Assembly (NCBI RefSeq): GCF_014647515.1 | Contig: NZ_BMPI01000049.1 | Coordinates: 14,070-78,069, forward strand | Direction: 5' to 3' | DNA: 64,000 bases | Origin: Dactylosporangium sucinum | Lineage (GTDB): Bacteria; Actinomycetota; Actinomycetes; Mycobacteriales; Micromonosporaceae | Shown: one piece after another, positions 9,259-18,039 of the stretch | How positions within the stretch are numbered: position 1 is the first letter of the stretch | How the letters are laid out: every line of letters starts with the position of its first letter | Notes under the pieces: model-generated | Databases searched by the model: none | Told to the model about the DNA's origin: nothing | Seen by the model: the letters and a program-made list of their open reading frames with translations, nothing else | Position numbers and translations under genes: made by a program

Positions 9259-10425
9259 GACGCAGGGTTGAAGCGCGAGATCGAGGCCAAGGTCGCGGCC
9301 GGAGAGCGGCTGAGCAGGGAGGACGGTGTCGCGCTCTACGAGAGCGACGACCTCGTCTGGCTGGGTCGGCTGGCTCACCAGGTGCGCACCGAGAAGAACG
9401 GCGACCGGGTGATGTTCAACGTCAACCGGCATCTCAACCTCACCAACGTCTGCTCGGCGAGCTGCGCGTACTGCTCTTTCCAGCGCAAGCCGGGCGAGAA
9501 GGACGCCTACACCATGCGTATCCACGAGGCGGTGGCGAAGGCCAAGGAAATGGAGGGTGAGCAGCTCACCGAGCTGCACATCGTCAACGGCCTGCACCCG
9601 ACGCTGCCGTGGAAGTACTACCCGAAGGTCCTCCGCGAGCTGAAGTCGGCATTGCCGGGGGTGAACCTCAAGGCGTTCACCGCGACCGAGATCCAGTGGT
9701 TCGAGAAGATCTCCGGCCTGCCCGCCGACGAGATCCTCGACGAGCTCATCGACGCCGGCCTGGAGTCGCTGACCGGCGGCGGCGCCGAGATCTTCGACTG
9801 GGAGGTCCGGCAGCACATCGTCGACCACGCCACCCACTGGGAGGACTGGTCGCGCATCCACCGCCTCGCCCACAGCAAGGGGCTCCGCACGCCCTCCACC
9901 ATGCTGTACGGGCACATCGAGGAGCCGCGGCACCGCGTCGACCACGTGCTGCGCCTCCGCGAGCTGCAGGACGAGACCGGCGGCTTCACCGTGTTCATCC
10001 CGCTGCGCTACCAGCACGACTTCGTCGACTCGGCGGACGGCAAGATCCGCAACCGGCTGCAGGCGCGCACGAAGATGGCCAGCCCGGCGGAGTCGCTCAA
10101 GACGTTCGCGGTGTCGCGCCTGATGTTCGACAACGTGCCGCACGTCAAGTGCTTCTGGGTCATGCACGGCCTGTCGGTCGCGCAGCTCAGCCTCAACTTC
10201 GGCGCCGACGACCTCGACGGCTCGGTCGTCGAGTACAAGATCACGCATGACGCGGACAGCTACGGCACGCCCAACACCATGCACCGCGAGGACCTGCTGC
10301 ACCTGATCTGGGACGCCGGGTTCCAGCCGGTCGAGCGCAACACGAAGTACGAGATCGTGCGCGAGTACGACAAGCCGACCCCGATGGCCGAGCGCCGCTC
10401 CGAGCCACAGCAGGTCTGGGCCTAG
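9256..10425 (+). CDS. mqnE: Aminofutalosine synthase MqnE (radical SAM)
   Basis: A 389-residue radical SAM enzyme with the CxxxCxxC cluster motif in NVCSASCAYCSFQRKPGE, followed by the MqnE-specific HIVNGLHPTLPWKYYP and GLESLTGGGAEIFDWEVRQ segments. MqnE joins the product of MqnA with S-adenosylmethionine to make aminofutalosine in the futalosine route to menaquinone. The start is taken as GTG 9256 because of the -10 hexamer 6 bases upstream; the frame also has an ATG at 9214, which would add 14 residues. Its partners mqnA (45.0 kb) and mqnC (53.3 kb) are in the window but not adjacent. The gene ends with a 4-bp overlap with the convergent flavoprotein gene. Confidence 0.95.
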   Translation: MDAGLKREIEAKVAAGERLSREDGVALYESDDLVWLGRLAHQVRTEKNGDRVMFNVNRHLNLTNVCSASCAYCSFQRKPGEKDAYTMRIHEAVAKAKEMEGEQLTELHIVNGLHPTLPWKYYPKVLRELKSALPGVNLKAFTATEIQWFEKISGLPADEILDELIDAGLESLTGGGAEIFDWEVRQHIVDHATHWEDWSRIHRLAHSKGLRTPSTMLYGHIEEPRHRVDHVLRLRELQDETGGFTVFIPLRYQHDFVDSADGKIRNRLQARTKMASPAESLKTFAVSRLMFDNVPHVKCFWVMHGLSVAQLSLNFGADDLDGSVVEYKITHDADSYGTPNTMHREDLLHLIWDAGFQPVERNTKYEIVREYDKPTPMAERRSEPQQVWA

Positions 10426-11381
10426 GACGACAGCCCGGCGACGATCCGGACGACCGCGTTCGCGCAGCCCCAGGACGCGGTCACGCCGGCGCCGCCGTGG
10501 CCGTAGTTGTGCACCACGTCCAGCCGGCCGATCCGTTCGTGCTCCAGGCGCACGGTCGGCCGGTACGGCCGGATCCCGACCCGGTGGTCGAGCACCTTCG
10601 CGGTCGCCACGCGCGGGTCGATCGTGGCGCACATCCGGATGAGCCGGGCCGACACGTCGGGGTTCGGCTCGCGGTCCCAGCGACCGGGCTCGATGCTGCC
10701 GCAGAGCGCCAGGCTCGGCCCGTGCGGCAGGTAGGCGATCGGCAGCGCCGACTCGTCGTGCTCGCAGAAGAACCGCTCGATCCCCGGGTTCTCGACCACG
10801 ACGATCTGGCCCCGGGTGGGCACGAGCGACTCGTCGCCGGTGAGCTTGCCCGCGTAGACCCCGGTGCAGTTCACGACGATCTCGTCGCCCTCGGCCGCCT
10901 CCGCCAGGGCGTCGACGGCGCGCCGCTCGACGGGAGTGCCCGTCGCGTCCAGCCTCCCCCGGAGGTACCGCAGGTAGACCGGCATGTCGACGAGCGGCGC
11001 CGAATACCACCAGCCGACGACGAACCCGTCCGGCAGCTCCTCGGCTGCCGCCGGCCGGAACCCCGGCAGCGCGGTCATCCAGGCGGGCGGGTCGACCGGC
11101 GTCCGCGCGGCCTCCAGCCCGTGCCCGTCGCGCACCCCGGTGGTGGCCGGATCGGCCGTCAGCTCCAAAAGGATCTGTCGGGTTTCATCACTCCACGGGA
11201 AGATCCGTTTATCTTTTGCCAAATACGGACCCCAGATCGCGCCCGCGGCGAATGACGTGGTGTCGAGATCCAACTCCGCGGCGCGGACCGTGACCCGGTG
11301 CCCGGCCTCGGCCAGGCAAATCGCGGTCGTCAATCCAGACACCCCGGCGCCGACCACCACGACCCCGCGTCCGGTGTGCAT
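10422..11381 (-). CDS. FAD-dependent D-amino-acid oxidase family protein
   Basis: A 319-residue flavoprotein starting with a Rossmann FAD-binding motif (VVVVGAGVSGLTTAICLAEAG, residues about 5-25). It carries DAO-family features: DTTSFAAGAIWGPYL after the first strands, a VVNCTGVYAGKL segment, RGQIVVV, and a C-terminal HNYGHGGAGVTASWGCA block close to the family signature. These enzymes oxidise D-amino acids to imino acids with release of hydrogen peroxide. ATG 11381 is preceded by TACTGT 6 bases away, so the transcript may be leaderless. It could alternatively act on a related amine or glycine-like substrate. The divergent neighbour is the SCO2521-family gene. Confidence 0.88.
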   Translation of the reverse strand: MHTGRGVVVVGAGVSGLTTAICLAEAGHRVTVRAAELDLDTTSFAAGAIWGPYLAKDKRIFPWSDETRQILLELTADPATTGVRDGHGLEAARTPVDPPAWMTALPGFRPAAAEELPDGFVVGWWYSAPLVDMPVYLRYLRGRLDATGTPVERRAVDALAEAAEGDEIVVNCTGVYAGKLTGDESLVPTRGQIVVVENPGIERFFCEHDESALPIAYLPHGPSLALCGSIEPGRWDREPNPDVSARLIRMCATIDPRVATAKVLDHRVGIRPYRPTVRLEHERIGRLDVVHNYGHGGAGVTASWGCANAVVRIVAGLSS

Positions 11382-11490
11382 ACGACGACAGTAGGCCATT
11401 GTCGTCATCAAGTGAATACGCGCGGTTGCATAGATCCTTGGTGATGAGGTGGAATCGAATCTCGCCGACGGACAGCCGTGGGGGGTGCCA

Positions 11491-12477
11491 ATGTCGCAAA
11501 CACCGTCGGCCGGCACCTTTCTCGTGCTCGGCGAGGTGCACACCGCGCTGCTGCAGAGTTCGGCCGCGCTGCCGGTCAACGCGTGTGAGCGGCTGGTCCG
11601 GCTGGTCGGCGGCGAGCGAGTCCGCCGGTACGAGCGGCCCATCGCGCACGTGTGCTCGCCGAGCGTGCTGACCGGCGTCGACTGCCGGCTCGCCGCGCAC
11701 GACGGCGCCCGCGTGCGCGCGATCGGCACCGTCGCCAGCCGGGTCGCGATCACGGGCGGTCACCTGCTCCAGGCCTCCTCGCGGGTCGGCCTGGAGGCCA
11801 GCGCCGCCCGGCGGCGGCTGCCCTGGTCGCACTACCTGGCCCGGCCGGGCCGCGCCGAGGTGATCGCCAAGCGGCTCGACGCCGCCGGCCTGGCGCGCGG
11901 CTTCATCGACGCCGAGCACGACGAGACGGTCCTCGACCTGGCCAGCGTCAGCACGCGCCTGGTCGACGAGGTGCAGAAGTCGCCCGTCCTGGATCGGCGG
12001 GCCCCGCTGCGGGCCGGCCGGACCAAGCTGCGGTGGGCGGCCCTGGTGACGGAGGGAGAGTTGGACGGGCCGTCGCTCATGGTGGCGAGCGGCGGGGTAC
12101 GGACGTTGGTGGTGCAGTGCCGCGCCGTCGATGTCGACACGATCAGTGACTTCTGTGACGATGTCGCGCTGCACGACTGGCTGCTGACCACCCTGCTCCA
12201 CGTGATCGAGAGCAGCCGCATGGGAAACGACGATCATGTCAAGGTCATGGCCCGGCTCCGGCCCGCGGTCGAGCATCTGCTGCACCTGTGGATGCCCGAG
12301 GCGCGGCTCGCGACGAGCGGAGCAGCGGGCGAGACGGCGGCGCAGCTGTGGCGCAGCCTCGAGAACCGGCCCGGGATGAGTCGTCAATGGCGGTCGTGTG
12401 TCGATCGGATCAGGGACCAGTTGGCGCTGAACACGATCGCGTTGTTCGGCGAACGGCTCGGGGAGGGCAGCCGGTGA
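11491..12477 (+). CDS. SCO2521 family protein
   Basis: A 328-residue protein that I recognise as SCO2521 family from its sequence pattern (GTFLVLGEVHTALLQ start; LPWSHYLARPG; LVDEVQKSPVLDRRAPLR) and from its neighbours, which are SCO2522 to SCO2525 family genes. It has no signal peptide, membrane helix or recognisable catalytic motif. ATG 11491 is preceded by a G-rich Shine-Dalgarno sequence. Its last 4 bases overlap the GTG of the next gene, so the membrane-anchored partner is probably made from the same mRNA by coupled translation. The family is conserved in actinobacteria without a known role. Confidence 0.8.
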   Translation: MSQTPSAGTFLVLGEVHTALLQSSAALPVNACERLVRLVGGERVRRYERPIAHVCSPSVLTGVDCRLAAHDGARVRAIGTVASRVAITGGHLLQASSRVGLEASAARRRLPWSHYLARPGRAEVIAKRLDAAGLARGFIDAEHDETVLDLASVSTRLVDEVQKSPVLDRRAPLRAGRTKLRWAALVTEGELDGPSLMVASGGVRTLVVQCRAVDVDTISDFCDDVALHDWLLTTLLHVIESSRMGNDDHVKVMARLRPAVEHLLHLWMPEARLATSGAAGETAAQLWRSLENRPGMSRQWRSCVDRIRDQLALNTIALFGERLGEGSR

Positions 12478-13577
12478 CCGAGGGGGGAACCACGCGTCCG
12501 AGGGACGTGCTGGCGCAGTCGAAGATCATCAAGAAAATGTTCTTGTCGGTGGGCATCGGCACGATCGCCTACCTGCTGACGAATGTCTTGATCGAACAGA
12601 TCGAGGAGCCGCAGATCTGGGCGATCACGTTGTCGTTGCTGATCGGCGGCTACACGTTTCTGACCCAGTTCATGCATGATCTGGAAAACCGTATGCACTC
12701 GGTGGAGAAGGCGGAGTCCGAGCATTCGCAGCGGGTCGCCGGGCTGGTCGACAGCCGGTTCACCGCGATCGACGACGTGCTGCGCGACAAGCTCGTCGAG
12801 ATCGACAAGGTCGTGCAGGGCGGGTTCGCGAAGATCAACGAGGCGACCCAGCTGTTCGGCCTGGTCGAGGCGTCCGCGCTGCGCACCGACGCGGTCACCC
12901 AGCTCGTGCGGCACTCCACGCAGATCGACCCGCAGGCCCCCGAGCTGGTGTTCCGGTTCGCGCAGGCCGAGATCGGCCGGATGTCGGAGTTCCTGAAGGA
13001 GCTCAGCGAGGGCGGGAACGTCACCTACGAGGGCGAGGACCGGGACTGGATGCTGTCGCTGGCCGGCAACTGCCGGTCGAGCATCGACGCGATCAGCCTC
13101 ACCACGGTCGATGCCCGGGGCTCCGGGTTCGTCGACGGGAGCCTGTGGACCAGCGACCTGGGACAGCGGTATCTCGAGGTACAACGGGACGCCCTGGATC
13201 GCGGGGTGCGGATCCGGCGCGTGTTCATCCTCGACCGCCCCGGCCTGGCCGACGACCCGATGTTCATGGAGAACTGCCTGCTGCAGAAGGAGATGGGCAT
13301 CGAGGTGCGGCTGCTCGACACGCGCGCGATCCCCGGCACCCGGCGCAGCTCGCTGTTCGACTTCATCCTCTTCGACGACGTCATCAGCTACGAGTCGACG
13401 CCGGCCTCCAGCATCGACGGCTCGATCCGCCCGACGATCGTCACCACCCGCCTGGAACTGCGCGCGACCCGGGTCAAGGACCGCCTCCTGCGGTTCAAGG
13501 ACCTCTACAGCTCGGCCCGGCCGATCCACTCAGCCGATGAAAACGTACTGAAGGCGATCGACCGCGGCGAGCGGTAG
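12474..13577 (+). CDS. Two-helix membrane protein with C-terminal PLD-like-fold domain, coupled to SCO2521
   Basis: A 367-residue protein starting at a GTG that overlaps the SCO2521-family stop (GTGA). Residues about 15-55 hold two membrane helices (FLSVGIGTIAYLLTNVLI and IWAITLSLLIGGYTFLTQF) with a short turn. A helical stalk rich in charged residues follows (about 60-150). The C-terminal 170 residues contain DLGQRYLEVQRDALDRGVRI then RRVFILD and MGIEVRLLD, a pattern seen in phospholipase-D-like folds, but no HxK catalytic motif is present, so it is more likely a binding or sensing domain than a nuclease. The last 48 bases overlap the convergent SCO2522-family gene. I do not know a described function. 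Confidence 0.75.
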   Translation: MTEGGTTRPRDVLAQSKIIKKMFLSVGIGTIAYLLTNVLIEQIEEPQIWAITLSLLIGGYTFLTQFMHDLENRMHSVEKAESEHSQRVAGLVDSRFTAIDDVLRDKLVEIDKVVQGGFAKINEATQLFGLVEASALRTDAVTQLVRHSTQIDPQAPELVFRFAQAEIGRMSEFLKELSEGGNVTYEGEDRDWMLSLAGNCRSSIDAISLTTVDARGSGFVDGSLWTSDLGQRYLEVQRDALDRGVRIRRVFILDRPGLADDPMFMENCLLQKEMGIEVRLLDTRAIPGTRRSSLFDFILFDDVISYESTPASSIDGSIRPTIVTTRLELRATRVKDRLLRFKDLYSSARPIHSADENVLKAIDRGER

Positions 13578-14486
13578 GACGATCCCCTCGTCCCCGCCCC
13601 GCCGCACGACGTCTTCGCTCAGGCCCGCTTCGATCGCCACCTGGCTCAGGATGGTCCGCACCGCCTGCTCGGTGGCGAAGAAGCGGCTGCCGAGGACGGA
13701 GAGGGAGCGGTACGCGCTGAACGGCGCCGCCGCCGGATTGACCTGCATGACGGCCGGCAACCGCCCCCACTCGCCCGGATACGCGCCCTCCCACGGCCGC
13801 GGCACCGCGACGGCGCGGCCCTCGTGGCGCAGCAGGCCCAGCCGCAGCAACTGCCAGACCGACGCCAGGTAGGCGCAGGACCAGCGGCGGTGCCGGTCGG
13901 GCTCGTCCCAGAGCTGCACGTCGACGAAGATCGAGTGCCGGTTGGCCGCGTTCTGGGCCGGCGGGCGCCAGCGCCGCAGCCCGCCCATCGCCTCCCCGCC
14001 GCCCTCCGACGGCGACCGCTCCCCGTTGCTCAGCCAGCCGGTCTCGCCGACCGGCGGCCGTGAGCCGTTGGTGCCGGGCGGCGGGTCGGCCACGATCCGC
14101 TCCTCGACCAGCCGGGCCAGCTCGATCCCATCGGCCTCGGCGCACGCGGACTCGCGCGCGACGTAGTCGATGCGCACGCCGTTGGCCTCGGCGGCGGCCA
14201 GCAGCATCGGCAGGACCTCGCTCGGCGGCTGCTTCGGCCCGAAGTAGTCGTCGATCAGGAAGCAGGTGCTCAGCCGCGGCGAGCGGCCGGTGATCGAGCG
14301 GCGGTGGATGTCGGTGGCGGCGGTGATCCACGGCGCGAGCTGGGCGAAGTGGGCCTTCAGGCGCTCGGGGCCGTCGCGGAAGTCCTCGAAGTACAGGTGA
14401 CCGACCTCGATCGACAGGTGCGACAACGGCAGCGACGCGCTGCGCGGCTCGGCCCCCGCCTCCCGGAACGTCGCCGCACCGCCCAT
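13530..14486 (-). CDS. SCO2522 family protein
   Basis: A 318-residue soluble protein, fourth gene of the minus-strand run SCO2525-2524-2523-2522. Its start codon at 14486 follows the SCO2523-family stop with no gap. Visible blocks include LPLSHLSIEVGHLYFEDF near the N-terminus, CFLIDDYF, HSIFVDVQLWDEPDRHR and a C-terminal VVRRGGDEGIVLPLAAVD. The LIDDYF context is compatible with an acidic active or binding site but I cannot assign a reaction. Between about residues 130 and 175 there is a Gly/Pro/Ser-rich, probably disordered insert. The 3' end overlaps the convergent membrane-protein gene by 48 bp. Confidence 0.75.
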   Translation of the reverse strand: MGGAATFREAGAEPRSASLPLSHLSIEVGHLYFEDFRDGPERLKAHFAQLAPWITAATDIHRRSITGRSPRLSTCFLIDDYFGPKQPPSEVLPMLLAAAEANGVRIDYVARESACAEADGIELARLVEERIVADPPPGTNGSRPPVGETGWLSNGERSPSEGGGEAMGGLRRWRPPAQNAANRHSIFVDVQLWDEPDRHRRWSCAYLASVWQLLRLGLLRHEGRAVAVPRPWEGAYPGEWGRLPAVMQVNPAAAPFSAYRSLSVLGSRFFATEQAVRTILSQVAIEAGLSEDVVRRGGDEGIVLPLAAVDRLQYVFIG

Positions 14487-15404
14487 CTACAGCCCTTCCC
14501 AGGCGTTGTCGTCGACCAGCCGCTGGGCCAGCCGCTCGAACGCGTCGAGCGTCTCCTGGTTGGCGATCTGGCGCAGCTTGACGTCGTCGTCGGCGATGAG
14601 CTGCTCGCGCCACTGCAGCACGGGATCGAGCGGGACGCTGCCGAGCACCAGCGTGCGGCCCAGGCCGTGCTTGCCCGCCAGGCGCTGCAGCTCGTAGTTG
14701 CAGTCCTCCAGCCAGGCCACCTGCGCCGGGCGCAGGCCGGCGAGGTCGTCGGAGCTGGGGTCGACGACCGCGGTGCGCACGAAGCGGATCTGCCGGGTCA
14801 GCTCGTCGCGGTCGTGGCCGAGCCGGGAGCCGGTCTCCAGGATGCCCTGCTCGCCGAAGACCAGGTCGGCGGCGGCGATGATGTGCTGGCGGGTCCAGCG
14901 GTGGAAGACCAGCCAGCGGCTGGTGATCGCCTGGAGCTGCGGCTCCGCCGTCGCGGCCAGCACGGTCTCGACCGCGTGCGAGCGGCCGGCGCTCAGGTCG
15001 ACCAGCGACAGCTCGTACTCCTCCTCCAGCTTGAGGAAGAGGTCGGCGCAGCGGCGCACCATCTCCGGGGAGCTGGGCAGCTCGCCGCCGCCGCTGTCGC
15101 CCGGGAAGAGCACCAGCCGGCCGGAGCGCAGCGGCTGGTGGCGCAGCGACTCGCCCTCGGACTCCGACCAGACGTCGACCGAGTAGGGCTCGCCGATGCG
15201 GCCCTGCAGGTAGGAGTGCAGCCCGCGGCCGCGCTTGCCGTGCATGAGGCCCTCGATCTGGAACACCGTGCCCGCCGTCGGCGAGCCGAAGTCGAAGTCG
15301 AGGTAGCAGACGTCGCCGCCCTGCAGCGCCCGGCGGTACACGATGTTGCTGCTGGTCACCGAGCGGCCGGTGCCGCCCTTGTCCGAGGTCGCGAAGACGA
15401 GCAT
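14487..15404 (-). CDS. SCO2523 family MinD/ParA-like protein with variant P-loop
   Basis: A 305-residue protein beginning MLVFATSDKGGTGRSVTSSN. This is a deviant Walker A of the ParA/MinD type (KGGxGKS/T) in which the second, phosphate-contacting Lys is replaced by Arg (KGGTGRS), while the signature Lys of KGG is kept. CYLDFDFGSPTAG follows as the switch I/Walker A-prime region, and LSLVDLSAGRSHAVE fits Walker B. Family members position cargo or act as ATP-dependent switches on membranes or nucleoid; whether this variant hydrolyses ATP is unknown. I prefer ATG 15404, one base after the upstream stop, over a GTG at 15419, because the protein then starts just before the P-loop strand. Confidence 0.82.
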   Translation of the reverse strand: MLVFATSDKGGTGRSVTSSNIVYRRALQGGDVCYLDFDFGSPTAGTVFQIEGLMHGKRGRGLHSYLQGRIGEPYSVDVWSESEGESLRHQPLRSGRLVLFPGDSGGGELPSSPEMVRRCADLFLKLEEEYELSLVDLSAGRSHAVETVLAATAEPQLQAITSRWLVFHRWTRQHIIAAADLVFGEQGILETGSRLGHDRDELTRQIRFVRTAVVDPSSDDLAGLRPAQVAWLEDCNYELQRLAGKHGLGRTLVLGSVPLDPVLQWREQLIADDDVKLRQIANQETLDAFERLAQRLVDDNAWEGL

Positions 15405-15405
15405 G

Positions 15406-17250
15406 TCATCGGGCCCCACTGGCGTCGCGCCGCGCGGCGCTCAGCCGGTCGAGGTCGACGAGCACCTGGGCGGCCAGGGCACCGGCGGTGCCCGGGCGGG
15501 TGCGGATCACGTCGTGGGCCCGCCGCAGGGAGGCGCCGGCCGACTTCAGCGCCTCGCGCATCGACGGACCGGCGTCGGCGGAGATCCGCAACAGCTCCTG
15601 GTCGTAGATGTGGTCGGCCTCGGCGAGCAGCTGGGTGGCGTGGTTGATCAGCACCGGGCTGCGCAGCGGCGGGCTGTCGATCAGGTTGGCCGCGGCGACC
15701 AGGCAGCTGATCACCCGTTCCGAGTAGTACCAGGACGGGGCCTCGTCGGACGGGGGCAGCGCCGGATAGATGGCCGACGGCTGGTCCCACAGCCCGGCGG
15801 CCGGGCCCTGCTCGATGCGCCGGCGGGTGATGTGCTCCCACACCTCGTCGACCAGGTTGGTCATCTCGTTGCGCTGGTCGACCCGGTTGACCAGGCCGGC
15901 GACGCGCAACGTCTGCTTGAGCAGCTGGGTGGAGAAGTCGGCCAGCTCCCAGCTGAGCATCGGGCCGCCGACCTCCTCGCTGCCGTCGAGCTGGAACGGG
16001 AACCCGGGCAGGTGCAGGGCGACCGCCGGATCGTCGTCGGAGATCGGGCGCCGGGTGATGCGGGAGCGTTCGGCCAGCTCCTCCAGCACCTGGCCGATCC
16101 GCACCGGGTCGGACTCGTTCTCGACCCGGTTGACGCTCATGTCGAGCACCACCATCGACGAGACCAGCAGGCTCAGGTAGTCGGACTGGGAGCCGTCGAC
16201 CGTCATCCAGGGCACGTTCTCCAGCGGCCACCGGTCGTCGCCGAAGCGGGCGATCGTCGACCAGTACGACAGCGTCAGGTCGTAGCGGATCTGCAGCGCC
16301 CGGGCGAGGCGCTGCTGCTCGTCGTCGAGCAGGCCGAGCAGCCGGGTGCGCTCCGAGAACAGGTGCTGCATGCAGTCGAGCGCGACCGCGGTGAAGTACG
16401 CATAGGGCGCGGCCAGCGCGTAGCCCGCCGGCTGCAGGATGCCCTCGGCGTTCGTGTCCACCCTCGGCGCGCCCTTGGTGATGCCCCAGGACCAGCCGCA
16501 CTCGAAGACCTTGTTGTCGTTGTCGAGATCGGGCACCTCACCGAGGCCGAACGTCACGTCGCGCAGACCGGCGCGGATCTCCTCGACCCCGGCCTGGAAG
16601 TCCTGCCGGATGCGGCTCCGCGACAGGCGGGACTGGTTGATCATCTGCAGCAGGTTGCCGCCCTCGGGCGAGTCGGGGTCGAGGACATACACCGTGAAGC
16701 TGCGCATCAGGCCGATCATGGCGCCGGTCAGCCGCTGGCTCGCGAGCTCCTCGATGCGGCGGACGTCGTCGCGCAGCTGCTGGCGGGTGAGCACCCTGCG
16801 GAAGACCTTGGCGAAACCGATGATCGCCAGGGTCAGCCGGATCGAGATGGCGAAGGAGTCCACCACGTCGAGCGAGCGCTGCTCCTCGGTCGGCTCCTGC
16901 GCGCCGTCCACGGACGTGAAGTAGCCGCCGCCGCCGAACGTCGGGCGTCCGTCCTCGTCGATGTAGGTCGTGAGGTATTCCTGGATGACCTGCACCAGTC
17001 GCTGCGGCACCTCGACGCTGTCACCCAGGACCTCCAGCGCGCGCTCGACGTCCTCGGCGGTCTCGTTGGGCTGGTCGAGCTTGAAGGTCGGGACCTCGGT
17101 CGCCGGGCCCATCAGGCACAACAGCTGCTCGGCATCACTGATCGAATTGCGCTGGCGCCGGCCTTCCCAGACCCAGGTGCCCTTCTGCAAAGAGGTGCGC
17201 GCCACGGCACGCCACGATTCGAGCAACTGTTGCCGGGGCTGGATCCTCAT
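15406..17250 (-). CDS. SCO2524 family protein
   Basis: A 614-residue largely alpha-helical soluble protein beginning MRIQPRQQLLESWRAVARTS. It has no recognisable catalytic or nucleotide-binding motif. Landmarks are YFTSVDGAQEPTEEQRSLD (about 110-128), FECGWSWGITKGAPRVDTN (about 250) and APSWYYSERVISCLVAAANL near residue 510. It is the largest member of the cluster and its stop lies 1 base from the SCO2523-family start, so the two are probably made together and may form a complex. Assignment to the SCO2524 family rests on the gene order and size as well as sequence recognition. Confidence 0.78.
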   Translation of the reverse strand: MRIQPRQQLLESWRAVARTSLQKGTWVWEGRRQRNSISDAEQLLCLMGPATEVPTFKLDQPNETAEDVERALEVLGDSVEVPQRLVQVIQEYLTTYIDEDGRPTFGGGGYFTSVDGAQEPTEEQRSLDVVDSFAISIRLTLAIIGFAKVFRRVLTRQQLRDDVRRIEELASQRLTGAMIGLMRSFTVYVLDPDSPEGGNLLQMINQSRLSRSRIRQDFQAGVEEIRAGLRDVTFGLGEVPDLDNDNKVFECGWSWGITKGAPRVDTNAEGILQPAGYALAAPYAYFTAVALDCMQHLFSERTRLLGLLDDEQQRLARALQIRYDLTLSYWSTIARFGDDRWPLENVPWMTVDGSQSDYLSLLVSSMVVLDMSVNRVENESDPVRIGQVLEELAERSRITRRPISDDDPAVALHLPGFPFQLDGSEEVGGPMLSWELADFSTQLLKQTLRVAGLVNRVDQRNEMTNLVDEVWEHITRRRIEQGPAAGLWDQPSAIYPALPPSDEAPSWYYSERVISCLVAAANLIDSPPLRSPVLINHATQLLAEADHIYDQELLRISADAGPSMREALKSAGASLRRAHDVIRTRPGTAGALAAQVLVDLDRLSAARRDASGAR

Positions 17251-17271
17251 GGGCCTCCCACCACGCGCTTT

Positions 17272-18039
17272 TCAGTCGATCGCCGCTCCCGCCCGACCCA
17301 GGGCGAGGATCATGCCCTGGTATTTCGGCTTGATGACCTCACCCGAGAATACCGGCTCGACGGTGACCTCTTCAACGAGCGGTTTCAGGCTCCGCAGTAC
17401 ATCGTCGGCCGTCACCGCGACGGCGGGATACCGGATTCCCCCGACCGTGTACCCCGGGGACTGCGCCATGAAGGCCGCCGCGAATGGCGCACCGGGCCGC
17501 AGCGCGTGCACGAACTTCTCCAGTGCCTCGTCGAATTCGCCCATCTCCTCGGACATCGACTCGGCCACGAAGAACATCGTGCCCAGGTCCCAGCGGCCGC
17601 GCTCCAACTGGAAGAGATCGCCGGGCTGCACCCGCACCCGGGCGGCCGCGACCCGCGGGTCGACCAGTCCGTAGGGCGAGTCCTCCTTGGCCGCGAGCAC
17701 CGCCCAGAACGGGTCCCAGATCGGCCTGAAATCGGGCAGCTGGTCGCCCAGCCAGGCCAAATTCGATCGACTGCGCTCGAACAGCGTCACGCTGTCGCAG
17801 AACGGCAGCATGGCCAGCATCGGGTAGAGGTTCGCGCCCGCTCCGACGTCCACCCCGTGCGCACCGGGCTTCGGTGCACGGGTGATGAAGAAATCTCGCA
17901 CCATCTGCAAGATCTGGCGATCGTCCTCGATGAGCCGCGCGTAGTTGTCCAACACATACTGCGTCGGGTTGAACGAATCCCAGGGGTAGGCCGAATTGGC
18001 ATGCTCGTGCGTGGCCGCCGACGGCGTCCCCATGTCCAT
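17272..18039 (-). CDS. SCO2525 family SAM-dependent methyltransferase
   Basis: A 255-residue methyltransferase. The class I SAM-binding motif is HGVDVGAGANLYPMLAML (about residues 60-78), followed by the acidic end of strand 2 in VTLFERS, and a post-motif region LGTMFFVAESMSEEMGEF. The N-terminal block FNPTQYVLDNYARLIEDDRQ resembles the NNMT/PNMT/TEMT group of small-molecule N-methyltransferases, which suggests methylation of an amine or a pyridine-like nitrogen, but the substrate is not known. It is first in the four-gene minus-strand run, with GGAGAG upstream of ATG 18039, and lies 21 bp from the SCO2524-family gene. Confidence 0.85.
   Translation of the reverse strand: MDMGTPSAATHEHANSAYPWDSFNPTQYVLDNYARLIEDDRQILQMVRDFFITRAPKPGAHGVDVGAGANLYPMLAMLPFCDSVTLFERSRSNLAWLGDQLPDFRPIWDPFWAVLAAKEDSPYGLVDPRVAAARVRVQPGDLFQLERGRWDLGTMFFVAESMSEEMGEFDEALEKFVHALRPGAPFAAAFMAQSPGYTVGGIRYPAVAVTADDVLRSLKPLVEEVTVEPVFSGEVIKPKYQGMILALGRAGAAID

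Noticed and set aside
9040..11010. A 656-codon minus-strand frame opposite mqnE
   Set aside because: The mqnE radical SAM motifs are intact on the plus strand; the opposite product is a GC-bias shadow.
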